Assembly: GCF_009296025.1 (NCBI RefSeq) | Contig: NZ_CP045178.1 | Span: forward strand, 6,448,001 to 6,512,000 | Origin: Streptomyces tsukubensis | GTDB taxonomy: Bacteria > Actinomycetota > Actinomycetes > Streptomycetales > Streptomycetaceae | DNA length: 64,000 nt | Direction: 5' to 3' | Part shown: positions 43,649 through 52,506 of the stretch, piece after piece | Layout of the letters: the number at the start of each line of letters is the position of its first letter | Numbering within the stretch: the first letter of the stretch is position 1 | Program-made: the position numbers and the translations under genes | The notes under the pieces: model-generated | What the model was told of the DNA's origin: nothing | The model's input: only the letters and a program-made list of their open reading frames with translations | Database searches by the model: none

Positions 43649-45850
43649 ATGAGTGCAGAGGCAATGAACCCTGCGACGCCGGGTGCTGTCCCGGACGCGT
43701 TCCCGCTGACCGCCGCGGAACAACGCCCCGGTGAGGCCCCGGCCCGCAGGCGCGGCCGTCCCCGCATCGACCTGCGCAGGCTCGGCCGGGCGGCGCTCAT
43801 GGGTCCGGCCTCCCGGGACCGTCTGCCGGACGCGATCGGCCATGTGGCGGAGGCCCACCGCGCGCACTACCCGCACGCCGACCTGGAGCCGCTGCGCAGC
43901 GCGTACGTACTCGCCGAGTCCTCGCACCGGGGGCAGACGCGCAAGAGCGGCGAGCCGTACATCACCCACCCGCTCGCGGTCACCCTGATCCTCGCGGAGC
44001 TCGGCGCCGAGACCACCACCCTGACCGCGTCCCTGCTCCACGACACCGTCGAGGACACGGACGTCACCCTTGACCAGGTGGGGAGGCAGTTCGGCGAGGA
44101 GGTCCGTTATCTCGTCGACGGCGTCACCAAACTGGAGAAGGTCGAGTACGGCGCCGCCGCGGAGCCCGAGACGTTCCGCAAAATGCTCGTCGCCACCGGA
44201 AACGACGTACGCGTCATGTCCATCAAGCTGGCCGACCGCCTCCACAACGTCCGCACCCTCGGCGTCATGCGCCCCGAGAAGCAGGCCCGCATCGCCAAGG
44301 TCACCCGCGACGTCCTCATCCCGCTCGCGGAACGGCTCGGGGTGCAGGCGCTCAAGACCGAACTTGAGGACCTGGTCTTCGCGATCCTCCACCCCGAGGA
44401 GTACGAGCACACCAGGAAGCTGATCGACGAGCACGCGGCCCGCCCGGACCCGCTGGCCGCCATCGCTGACGAAGTACGCGGCGTCCTGCGGGAGGCGGGC
44501 CTGTCGGGGGAGGTCCACATCCGTCCCCGGCACTTCGTCTCCGTCCACCGCGTCCGCCGTAAACGCGGTGAGCTGCGCGGCGCCGACTTCGGCCGCCTGC
44601 TCGTCCTGGTCAATGAGGACGCCGACTGCTACGGGGTCCTCGGAGAGCTGCACACCTGCTTCACACCGGTGGTCTCGCAGTTCAAGGACTTCATCGCGGT
44701 CCCCAAGTTCAACCTGTACCAGTCCCTGCACACGGCGGTGGCCAGGAGGGACGGCGAGGTCGCGGAAGTCCTGATCCGCACCCACCGGATGCACAAGGTC
44801 GCGGAGGCGGGCGTCGTGGCGCTCGGCAACCCCTACGCCGCGGGTCTGCCCGCGCCGGAGGCACCCGGACAGACCGGCCAGGAGGGGACACGCCCAGGCG
44901 GCGAAGGCCCCGAGGGCGAGCGCTCCGACCCCACCAGGCCTGGCTGGCTCTCCCGGTTCCTCGACTGGCAGCGCTCGGCCCCCGACTCCGACACCTTCTG
45001 GTCGACGCTCCGCGAGGACCTCGCCCAGGACCGGGAGATCACCGTCTTCCGCGCCGACGGCGGCTCGCTCGGCCTCCCGGAGGGCGCGAGCTGCGTGGAC
45101 GCCGCCTACGCGCAGTACGGCGAGGACGCCCACGCGGCCATGGGCGCCCGGGTCAACGGCCGCCTCGCCACCCTCAGCACCGTCCTCAGTGACGGCGACA
45201 CCGTGCAGCTCCTCATGGGACAGGGCGACATCGCGAGCAGCGGTCCCTCACCCGCGTGGCTGGACCACACACGTACGCCGGGGGCGCGTATCGCCATCAG
45301 GCGCTGGCTGCTCGCCCACCCGGAAAGCCCCGAGCCCCCGGCGCGGGCGGCCACCCGGCCCCCGTTCCCCGCCCCCTCGGCCCCTCCCGCCTTCGCCGAC
45401 GTGATCGTGGACCTGCCCAAGGCGACCGTGCGGCTCGCGGGGTGCTGTACCCCGGTCCCGCCCGACGCCATCACCGCTTTCGCGGTACGCGGCGGGGCGG
45501 TGACCGTGCACCGCACGGAGTGTCCCGGAGCGGCCGCGATGCGTGGCACAGGCCGCGCCCCCGTCGGAGCGCACTGGGGGGAGACCGGAGAATGCCGTGT
45601 CACTCTCTTCGCCGAGTCCTTCGGCCGTCCCAGGCTCCTCGCCGACCTCACAGAAGCCATCGCCCAAGAGGGCGTGGCCGTCATCTCCGCCACGGTCGAG
45701 CCCCCCAGTGAGCAGCGCGTACGCCACACCTACACCCTCCAACTCCCTGACGCGGCACTGCTTCCCGGACTGATGCGAGCCATGCGGGAGGTCCCCGGCG
45801 TCTACGACGTGCACCGCGCCCAGTACGCACCGACGAGCGCCCGTACGTAG
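43649..45850 (+). CDS. rshA: RelA/SpoT homologue with diverged synthetase motifs
   Basis: ATG 43649 with GGAGG five bases upstream; 733 residues. The hydrolase half is canonical: YITHPLAV, LLHDTVEDTDVT (HDxxED) and LADRLHNVRTL. The synthetase half keeps the late motif PKFNLYQSLHT. However, the usual RPKHxYSIxxKM reads RPRHFVSVHRVRR, the DLxAxRVIV strand reads DFGRLLVLV, and ExQIRT reads EVLIRT. A TGS domain and a C-terminal ACT-like domain follow, including CCTPVPPDAITAFAVRGGAV. It resembles the second RSH enzyme of streptomycetes (RshA), which has been reported to contribute to (p)ppGpp metabolism. The hydrolase is predicted sound, the synthetase doubtful. Confidence 0.88.
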   Translation: MSAEAMNPATPGAVPDAFPLTAAEQRPGEAPARRRGRPRIDLRRLGRAALMGPASRDRLPDAIGHVAEAHRAHYPHADLEPLRSAYVLAESSHRGQTRKSGEPYITHPLAVTLILAELGAETTTLTASLLHDTVEDTDVTLDQVGRQFGEEVRYLVDGVTKLEKVEYGAAAEPETFRKMLVATGNDVRVMSIKLADRLHNVRTLGVMRPEKQARIAKVTRDVLIPLAERLGVQALKTELEDLVFAILHPEEYEHTRKLIDEHAARPDPLAAIADEVRGVLREAGLSGEVHIRPRHFVSVHRVRRKRGELRGADFGRLLVLVNEDADCYGVLGELHTCFTPVVSQFKDFIAVPKFNLYQSLHTAVARRDGEVAEVLIRTHRMHKVAEAGVVALGNPYAAGLPAPEAPGQTGQEGTRPGGEGPEGERSDPTRPGWLSRFLDWQRSAPDSDTFWSTLREDLAQDREITVFRADGGSLGLPEGASCVDAAYAQYGEDAHAAMGARVNGRLATLSTVLSDGDTVQLLMGQGDIASSGPSPAWLDHTRTPGARIAIRRWLLAHPESPEPPARAATRPPFPAPSAPPAFADVIVDLPKATVRLAGCCTPVPPDAITAFAVRGGAVTVHRTECPGAAAMRGTGRAPVGAHWGETGECRVTLFAESFGRPRLLADLTEAIAQEGVAVISATVEPPSEQRVRHTYTLQLPDAALLPGLMRAMREVPGVYDVHRAQYAPTSART

Positions 45851-45937
45851 CGACCGGACGGCAGCGAGCACGACACGTACGGGTGGTTTGCCCCGTGGAA
45901 GCGCGGCAAAGGGCGCGCTCGCTGATACCGGTGGTCC

Positions 45938-47536
45938 ATGCCGCTGACCCCGTTGCCGCCCCGCCGGACCGTGTCGTCTCCCTCCGCTCACGCCTCGCCG
46001 ACGGTGCGCCCACGGCGCGGAACCTCCCGACGCAAGGCCGTTTCGCTCGCAGCCCTGTCCCTCGCCCTTGTCGCGGCGGGTTCACCACCGCCCGAGCCAC
46101 TGGGGATCGGTGACCGGCTCTTCCCGCACCTCGGCAACCCCGGATATGACGTCTCCGCGTACGACATCTCCCTCACCTACCGGGGGGACAACCGGAAGCC
46201 GCTCGACGCCGTGACCGTGATCGACGCCCGCCCCACCCGCCTCCTGGACCGCGTCAACCTCGACTTCTCACACGGCACCGTGAAATCGGTCCTGGTCAAC
46301 GGGGAGCCCGCCCGATTCGCCTCGGCCGAGGAGGACCTGGTCGTGACCCCCGAAGTACCGGTCGCGCCGGGCGGACCGCTGCGGATCACGGTGCGCCACA
46401 CCAGCGATCCCCGAACCCCGAAGGAGGGGGAGGGCGCGGGCGGCTGGGTACGGACCGCGGACGGTCTGGCCATGGCCAATCAGGCCGACGCCGCACACCG
46501 TGTCTTCCCCTGCAACGACCACCCCTCCGACAAGGCGCGCTTCACCTTCCGCGTCACCGCGCCGCGCGAGCTGACCGCCGTGGCGAACGGGCTCCAGGTC
46601 GGGCGGCCCCGCACGGCGGGAACGGACACCACCTGGACGTACAAGGGCGCACACCCCATGGCCACAGAGCTGGCCCAGGTCACGATCGGTGACTCCGCGG
46701 TGCCACGCCGTACGGGGCCGCACGGCCTGCCCCTGCGCGACGTCGTCCCCGCCAAGGACAGGGACGTTCTGGAGCCGTGGCTGAAGAAGACCCCGGACCA
46801 CATCGCCTGGATGGAGGGGAAGGTCGGCCGCTACCCCTTCGAGACATACGGAGTCCTCGTGGGCGAGGCCAAGACCGGGTTCGAACTGGAGACACAGACG
46901 CTGTCCCTCTTCGAACGGCACCTCTTCACCGACACCCGCTATCCCCAGTGGTACGTCGACTCGGTCCTGGTCCACGAACTGGCCCACCAGTGGTTCGGCG
47001 ACAGCGTCACCCCCCGTACCTGGTCCGACCTCTGGCTCAACGAGGGGCACGCGACCTGGTACGAGGCGCTGTTCGCGCAGGAGCACGGAGACCACCCCAT
47101 GGAGAAGCGGATGCGCGCCGCCTACACGGAATCGGACCGCTGGCGGGCGGCCGGCGGGCCACCGGCCGCGCCCGGCGCGCCTTCTCCAGGGCAGAAGATC
47201 AGCATCTTCAGGCCCGTGGTGTACGACGGCAGCGCGCTCGTCCTCTACGCGTTGCGGGAGGAGATCGGGGAGGCCGCGTTCGGCCGGCTGGAGCGCTCCT
47301 GGGTGAGTCACCACCGCGACTCCACGGCCACGACGGCCGACTTCACACGGCTGGCCTCCGGCATCGCGGGACGCGACCTGACCGCCTTCTTCCACGGCTG
47401 GCTCTACGCGAAGCGGACACCGCCGATGCCGGGGCACCCCGACTGGAAGACGGGCAAGGAGACCGCCGGGGCCAAGGGCTCCACGGCGGCGAAGAACCCG
47501 CCTGCTGAGAAGTCGGGGGGACCGGCGGCTTTTTGA
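45938..47536 (+). CDS. Secreted M1-family zinc metallopeptidase
   Basis: 532 residues. A basic N-terminus (SRRKAVSLAALSLALVAAGS) forms a signal peptide. The M1 beta-saddle domain precedes the catalytic core, with the zinc motif VHELAHQWFGDS (HExxH) and the second Glu ligand in LWLNEGHATWYE. The usual GAMEN exopeptidase motif is replaced by GFELETQT. A poorly conserved Lys/Ala-rich tail follows. Likely an exported aminopeptidase; substrate unknown. Confidence 0.88.
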   Translation: MPLTPLPPRRTVSSPSAHASPTVRPRRGTSRRKAVSLAALSLALVAAGSPPPEPLGIGDRLFPHLGNPGYDVSAYDISLTYRGDNRKPLDAVTVIDARPTRLLDRVNLDFSHGTVKSVLVNGEPARFASAEEDLVVTPEVPVAPGGPLRITVRHTSDPRTPKEGEGAGGWVRTADGLAMANQADAAHRVFPCNDHPSDKARFTFRVTAPRELTAVANGLQVGRPRTAGTDTTWTYKGAHPMATELAQVTIGDSAVPRRTGPHGLPLRDVVPAKDRDVLEPWLKKTPDHIAWMEGKVGRYPFETYGVLVGEAKTGFELETQTLSLFERHLFTDTRYPQWYVDSVLVHELAHQWFGDSVTPRTWSDLWLNEGHATWYEALFAQEHGDHPMEKRMRAAYTESDRWRAAGGPPAAPGAPSPGQKISIFRPVVYDGSALVLYALREEIGEAAFGRLERSWVSHHRDSTATTADFTRLASGIAGRDLTAFFHGWLYAKRTPPMPGHPDWKTGKETAGAKGSTAAKNPPAEKSGGPAAF

Positions 47537-47793
47537 CGTGGGCTTCCCGCGCCCCCGCGTCTTCCCCTCCCGGGCAGCCCGCCGCTGCCCGCACCCACTC
47601 GCGAGTGTCCCTCGGAGCATCGGGCATAAGTCGGATGACGGGCCGCGGGGGGCCGTGCGACCATCATCCGGACGGCGGCGCCACCGCTCGAAGGCCCACC
47701 CGGGCGGTTCCGGGGAATCTTCGGAGGTGTTCAGGCGTTGCAGCTCGTAACGGACCCGCTTCCGTTCTCGTAAACCATCGACGTAAGGATCCA

Positions 47794-49323
47794 ATGACCT
47801 CCTCTTCTTCCCCTTCCCAGGATGCGATGCACGTGATGGACGCACAGGACGTGCCGGGCACTGCGCCCGAGCCCGCCGAGGGTCTTCGGGCCGATGCCCT
47901 GATGGAAGAGGACGTCGCCTGGAGCAAAGACATCGACGGCGATCGGGACGGCGAGCAGTTCGACCGGTCGGAGCGCGCGGCCCTGCGCCGCGTGGCGGGC
48001 CTCTCCACGGAACTCGAAGACGTCACCGAGGTCGAGTACCGCCAGCTGCGCCTCGAACGGGTGGTGCTGGTCGGCGTGTGGACCTCCGGCACCGTCAAGG
48101 ACGCGGAGAACTCCCTGGCAGAGCTGGCCGCACTGGCGGAGACCGCTGGAGCGATGGTGCTCGACGGTGTCATCCAGCGCCGCGACAAGCCGGATCCGGC
48201 GACCTACATCGGCTCGGGCAAGGCGCTCGAACTGCGGGACATCGTGCTCGAAAGCGGAGCCGACACCGTGGTCTGCGACGGTGAGTTGAGCCCGGGACAG
48301 CTGATCCACCTTGAGGACGTCGTCAAGGTCAAGGTGGTCGACAGGACCGCTCTGATCCTCGACATCTTCGCCCAGCACGCCAAGTCGCGTGAGGGCAAGG
48401 CCCAGGTGTCTCTCGCCCAGATGCAGTACATGCTGCCGAGGCTGCGCGGCTGGGGCCAGTCGCTCTCCCGTCAGATGGGTGGCGGTGGTTCGGGCTCCTC
48501 GGGCGGCGGGATGGCCACCCGTGGTCCCGGTGAGACCAAGATCGAGACGGACCGTCGCCGTATCCGCGAGAAGATGGCGAAGATGCGCCGGGAGATCGCG
48601 GCCATGAAGACCGGCCGTGAGATCAAGCGCCAGGAGCGCCGCCGCAACAAGGTGCCCTCCGTCGCCATCGCCGGTTACACCAACGCGGGCAAGTCGTCCT
48701 TGCTCAACCGCCTCACCGGCGCCGGAGTCCTGGTGGAGAACTCGCTGTTCGCCACCCTCGACCCGACCGTGCGCAGGGCCGAGACGCCGAGCGGTCGGGT
48801 GTACACCCTGGCCGACACCGTCGGTTTCGTCAGGCACCTGCCGCACCACCTCGTCGAGGCGTTCCGCTCCACGATGGAGGAGGTCGGGGACTCCGATCTC
48901 ATCCTGCACGTCGTGGACGGCTCGCACCCCGCGCCCGAGGAGCAGCTTGCGTCCGTCCGTGAGGTGATCCGCGACGTGGGCGCCACCGGAGTGCCCGAGA
49001 TCGTCATCATCAACAAGGCGGACGCGGCGGACCCGTTGGTCCTGCAACGACTGCTGCGCGTGGAGAAGCGCGCGATGGCGGTGTCCGCACGTACCGGCGC
49101 CGGTATCGCCGAACTTCTGGCGCTCATCGACGCGGAGCTCCCGAGGCCCGGCGTCGAAATCGAGGCCCTCGTCCCGTACACCGACGGGCACTTCATCTCG
49201 CGCGTCCACACCGAGGGCGAGGTGATCTCCGAGGAGCACGTGGCGGAGGGCACCCTGCTCAAGGCGCTGGTCCATGAGGAACTGGCCTTCGACCTGGAGC
49301 CGTTCGCCCTCGCCGCACACTGA
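47794..49323 (+). CDS. hflX: GTPase HflX
   Basis: Start at ATG 47794 with AAGGAT upstream; 509 residues. The HflX N-terminal domain (TYIGSGKALELRDIV..., DGELSPGQLIHLED..., VKVVDRTALILDIFAQHA) is followed by a Gly-rich linker and coiled coil (RGPGETKIETDRRRIREKM). The G domain has G1 AGYTNAGKSS, G3 DTVGFV and G4 NKAD. It binds ribosomes and can split or rescue stalled 70S particles under stress. The Gly/Ser-rich linker (GGGGSGSSGGG) is typical of actinobacterial HflX. Confidence 0.95.
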   Translation: MTSSSSPSQDAMHVMDAQDVPGTAPEPAEGLRADALMEEDVAWSKDIDGDRDGEQFDRSERAALRRVAGLSTELEDVTEVEYRQLRLERVVLVGVWTSGTVKDAENSLAELAALAETAGAMVLDGVIQRRDKPDPATYIGSGKALELRDIVLESGADTVVCDGELSPGQLIHLEDVVKVKVVDRTALILDIFAQHAKSREGKAQVSLAQMQYMLPRLRGWGQSLSRQMGGGGSGSSGGGMATRGPGETKIETDRRRIREKMAKMRREIAAMKTGREIKRQERRRNKVPSVAIAGYTNAGKSSLLNRLTGAGVLVENSLFATLDPTVRRAETPSGRVYTLADTVGFVRHLPHHLVEAFRSTMEEVGDSDLILHVVDGSHPAPEEQLASVREVIRDVGATGVPEIVIINKADAADPLVLQRLLRVEKRAMAVSARTGAGIAELLALIDAELPRPGVEIEALVPYTDGHFISRVHTEGEVISEEHVAEGTLLKALVHEELAFDLEPFALAAH

Positions 49324-49395
49324 GACACCGCGGCCCGCTTCGCGGCCGGTCGTCCCCTGGGCACGGAGCGTTCGAGGGACGGCGGGAGAACGAAT

Positions 49396-49434
49396 GAAGG
49401 CCGGTGCCCCTCCCGGAGAGGGGCACCGGCCTTC
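49396..49434. terminator. Bidirectional terminator hflX / protease
   Basis: A perfect 17-bp stem, GAAGGCCGGTGCCCCTC (49396-49412) and its complement (49418-49434), with a 5-base loop, between convergent genes. Confidence 0.9.
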
Positions 49435-49502
49435 AGCCGTGTCACGCCGCGCCCGTCCTGCCGCCGGTGGTCGGTGGCCGGCCCCTGGGGCGGCCTCCGG
49501 GG

Positions 49503-50732
49503 TCACTGCCCGGCGAACTTCTCGCTCACCGAGGAGTAGACGCTCTCAGCCTCCTTGCCGAGCCGGGGCCCGGCGAGCCAGCCCGCGGTGACCGGGCCGA
49601 TCGACGTGTTCGAGACCAGGGCCGGCTGCCCGTCCTGACCCGCCGCGACCCAGCCACCACCGGACGAACCGCCGGTCATGGTGCAGCCGACCCGGTACAT
49701 CGTCGGGTCCGCCGCGTTGAGCGAGAGCCGACCGGGCCTGTCGGCGCAACTGAAGAGCCGCTGCCCGTCGAAGGGGGCCGCCGCCGGATAGCCGATCGGC
49801 CGCATTGACTCGATCCGCGGTACCGCGGGCGCGTCGAAGTCGACGGGAAGAGCGGAACCGACCGTCTCCTCCAGTGACTTGCCGCCGCCGTTCTCCGGGG
49901 TGACGTGCAGCACCGCGAAGTCGTACGGGGCACCCTCCCCACCGGTCGGACCGCCTCGCTCGATCCACTGCTTGGACGTCTGTGCCCAGTCGCTCCACCA
50001 CACACCGTAGGGAGCGATCTCGTCCTTCGGCGCACCCTGCAACTGCTCCGTCGGCTTCCCCGCGTCGTTGTACGCGGGGACGAAGGCGATGTTGCGGTAC
50101 CAGCCACCGTCCTTGCCCGCGTGGACACAGTGGCCCGCGGTCCACACCAGGTTGGACTTGCCGGGGTGCGCGGGGTCCTTCACGACCGTCGCGGAACAGA
50201 CCATGGAGCCCTTGGGGCCGTCGAAGAGGACCTTGCCCGCCTGGGGGGCGTTGTCGTGGTACGGCGCGTTCACCGGCTGGGCCTCGACAGGCGCGGGCTC
50301 GGGGTCGGTGACCCCCTTGTCGCCGGAGATGTCGTTGTTGTCGACCTCCTTGTCGGGGTCCTTGGCGTCGCGCATCCGGTCGGGATCCCACAGGCCGTCG
50401 ATGATGGGATTGACGTAGTCCTCGGCCTCGCGCAGCCAGTCGTCCTTGTCCCACTTCTTCCAGGCGCCGTTCTTCCACTTGTCCAGATCGAAGCCGTGTT
50501 CCTTGAGCCGGTCCTTGAGGTCATCGGGTATCCGGATCTTCCCGTCGCTGCCCTGCGACGCGGACGCGCTCTGCCCGCCGCCGGAACCACCGGCGTCGTC
50601 GTCACCGGAGCCGCAGGCCGTCGCCGTCAGGGCGAGCGTCGCGCAGACGGCCAGCACAGCTGCCGCGGGGGACTTTCTGCGCCGCGTCCCCGCTCCGCGA
50701 CGGGCTGCGAAAAACGGACGTTGTGATCGCAT
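49503..50732 (-). CDS. Trypsin-like serine protease lipoprotein
   Basis: ATG 50732 with GGGGGA upstream; 409 residues. A lipoprotein signal peptide ends LTATAC-GSG (acylated Cys at about residue 40). An acidic/basic linker carrying a short DDLKDRLKEHGFDLDKWKNG segment precedes the protease domain, where the triad is visible: His in WTAGHCVHA, Asp in YDFAVLHV and Ser in TGGSSGGGW. This is the trypsin/peptidase S1 fold, anchored on the outer membrane face. Possible roles are cell-surface processing or a regulatory protease. It is divergent from the siderophore cluster. Confidence 0.88.
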   Translation of the reverse strand: MRSQRPFFAARRGAGTRRRKSPAAAVLAVCATLALTATACGSGDDDAGGSGGGQSASASQGSDGKIRIPDDLKDRLKEHGFDLDKWKNGAWKKWDKDDWLREAEDYVNPIIDGLWDPDRMRDAKDPDKEVDNNDISGDKGVTDPEPAPVEAQPVNAPYHDNAPQAGKVLFDGPKGSMVCSATVVKDPAHPGKSNLVWTAGHCVHAGKDGGWYRNIAFVPAYNDAGKPTEQLQGAPKDEIAPYGVWWSDWAQTSKQWIERGGPTGGEGAPYDFAVLHVTPENGGGKSLEETVGSALPVDFDAPAVPRIESMRPIGYPAAAPFDGQRLFSCADRPGRLSLNAADPTMYRVGCTMTGGSSGGGWVAAGQDGQPALVSNTSIGPVTAGWLAGPRLGKEAESVYSSVSEKFAGQ

Positions 50733-51099
50733 GGTGGCGAATCCCCCTGCACTTCGGTTACTTGCCGTACTGCCGGGCCCGCCTGCTCGGCCGTGGCTCT
50801 GGTCCCCCGCACGCGGCGGCGGACCCACCCCCGGTCCCGGACCCGTGCCATCGGGACGGACTCCGTGCCCGGGGGACCGTGCCGGGGCGTTTCCATCGCC
50901 CGCCTGTGCGGACGACCACCCAGACTATGCCGGTGCCACGGAGCGGAACCGACAAAACGGCAACAGTTCCGTCACGGCAAGGATCTTCCGATCACCCGTT
51001 ATCCGGAGCGGTCTTCGTCGTTGGTACGTACGGGGGGTCGTCGCCATGCGTTCAGGCCGCCTCGCCAGTCACCGAAGCACAGCGGGAGGACCACCAGCC
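50733..51099. other. Divergent gap between protease and NIS cluster
   Basis: 367 bp with no supportable gene; an open frame running into the aminotransferase from 50446 overlaps the protease start and looks accidental. Promoters for both directions must lie here. I see no clear DmdR1/IdeR iron box (TTAGGTTAGGCTAACC-like). Confidence 0.5.
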
Positions 51100-52455
51100 T
51101 TGGCCGTGACCGAGCCTGCACCCGTCGCACCGACGACCGCGCACGAAGGGATCCTGCGACGGCAGACACTGCGCGAATCGGCCGCAAGGACCTATGCCCG
51201 CGCACTGCCGATCGTGCCCGTGCGCGCGCGAGGACTCACGATCGAAGGTGCCGACGGGCGGCGCTACCTCGACTGTCTCTCAGGAGCGGGCACACTGGCG
51301 CTCGGCCACAACCACCCCGTCGTACTGCAGGCCATCAGGGACGTCCTCGACTCCGAGGCACCGCTGCACGTCCTCGACCTCGCGACCCCGGTCAAGGACG
51401 CTTTCACGACCGAACTCTTCCGGACGCTCCCCGCCGGCCTCGCGGAACGCGCCCGGGTGCAGTTCTGCGGTCCCGCGGGGACCGACGCCGTCGAGGCCGC
51501 CCTCAAGCTGGTGCGTCAGGCGACGGGGAGGAGCGCGGTCGTCGCCTTCACCGGTGCCTACCACGGGATGACGGCGGGGGCGCTCGACGCCTCGGGCGGG
51601 GCCCGCGAGGTGCGCGTCGCACGTCTGCCGTACCCGCAGGACTACCGCTGCCCGTTCGGTGTCGGCGGCGAGCGCGGCGCGGAACTCGCCGCGCGGCTCA
51701 CGGAGAGCTATCTGGACGACCCCAAATCCGGTGTTCCCACCCCCGCGGGCATGATCGTCGAACCGGTGCAGGGGGAGGGCGGAGTCAACCCGGCCCCCGA
51801 CCCCTGGATGCGCCGAATCCGCGAGATCAGCGCTGCCCACTCCGTGCCCCTCATCGCCGACGAGGTGCAGACGGGCGTCGGCAGGACAGGTACCTTCTGG
51901 GCCGTCGAGCACAGTGGGATCGTGCCGGACGTCATGGTCCTCTCCAAGGCCATCGGCGGCAGCCTTCCGCTGGCCGTCGTGGTCTACAAGGACGACCTGG
52001 ACATCTGGCCACCCGGTTCGCACGCGGGCACCTTCCGCGGCAATCAGCTCGCCATGGCCGCGGGCACGGCGACCCTCGCCCACGTGCGCGAGAACCGCCT
52101 GGCGGAGCGGGCGGGCACGCTCGGTGCCCGCATGCTCGGCCAATTGCGCTCCCTGGCCGACGACCATCCCTGCGTCGGTGACGTACGAGGGCGGGGCCTG
52201 ATGATCGGGATCGAGTTCGTCGACCCGTACGCGGAGAACCCGACGGGGTCGGGCCCGCCACCCGCCGCGCCCCAACTGGCCGCCATCGTTCAGCGGGAGT
52301 GCCTGCGCCGGGGGCTCATCGTCGAACTCGGCGGGCGCCACTCCAGCGTCGTGCGCCTGCTGCCGCCCCTCACGCTCACCGACGAACAGGCGGTCGCCGT
52401 CCTCGACCGGCTGGCCGACGCCGTGGCCGCGGCGGCCCGCGCCCACCACGTATAG
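51100..52455 (+). CDS. Diaminobutyrate-type class III aminotransferase (NIS cluster)
   Basis: Start TTG 51100 with GGGAGGA nine bases upstream; ATG 51046 is possible but without a ribosome site. 451 residues. Fold-type I class III aminotransferase: GRRYLDCLSGAGTLALGHNHP at the start, FTGAYHGMTAG, LIADEVQTGVGRTG (PLP-contacting Asp) and the PLP lysine in VMVLSKAIGGSLP. The closest family I recognise is L-2,4-diaminobutyrate:2-oxoglutarate aminotransferase (EctB/DABA-AT type, WxPGxHxGTFRGNxLA). It opens a four-gene NIS siderophore operon and should supply the diamine building block. Confidence 0.88.
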   Translation: MAVTEPAPVAPTTAHEGILRRQTLRESAARTYARALPIVPVRARGLTIEGADGRRYLDCLSGAGTLALGHNHPVVLQAIRDVLDSEAPLHVLDLATPVKDAFTTELFRTLPAGLAERARVQFCGPAGTDAVEAALKLVRQATGRSAVVAFTGAYHGMTAGALDASGGAREVRVARLPYPQDYRCPFGVGGERGAELAARLTESYLDDPKSGVPTPAGMIVEPVQGEGGVNPAPDPWMRRIREISAAHSVPLIADEVQTGVGRTGTFWAVEHSGIVPDVMVLSKAIGGSLPLAVVVYKDDLDIWPPGSHAGTFRGNQLAMAAGTATLAHVRENRLAERAGTLGARMLGQLRSLADDHPCVGDVRGRGLMIGIEFVDPYAENPTGSGPPPAAPQLAAIVQRECLRRGLIVELGGRHSSVVRLLPPLTLTDEQAVAVLDRLADAVAAAARAHHV

Positions 52456-52506
52456 GCCGGTCCCCGGCTGCCCCACGCAACCCGAACCACCCCACAAGGA
52501 ACTCTC

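Noticed and set aside
50446..51099. Long N-terminal extension of the aminotransferase
   Set aside because: It would overlap the divergent protease gene, including its signal peptide; TTG 51100 has a good ribosome site and matches family length.
50733..51099. DmdR1/IdeR iron box before the siderophore genes
   Set aside because: I searched by eye for TTAGGTTAGGCTAACC-like palindromes and saw none; a motif scan could overturn this.
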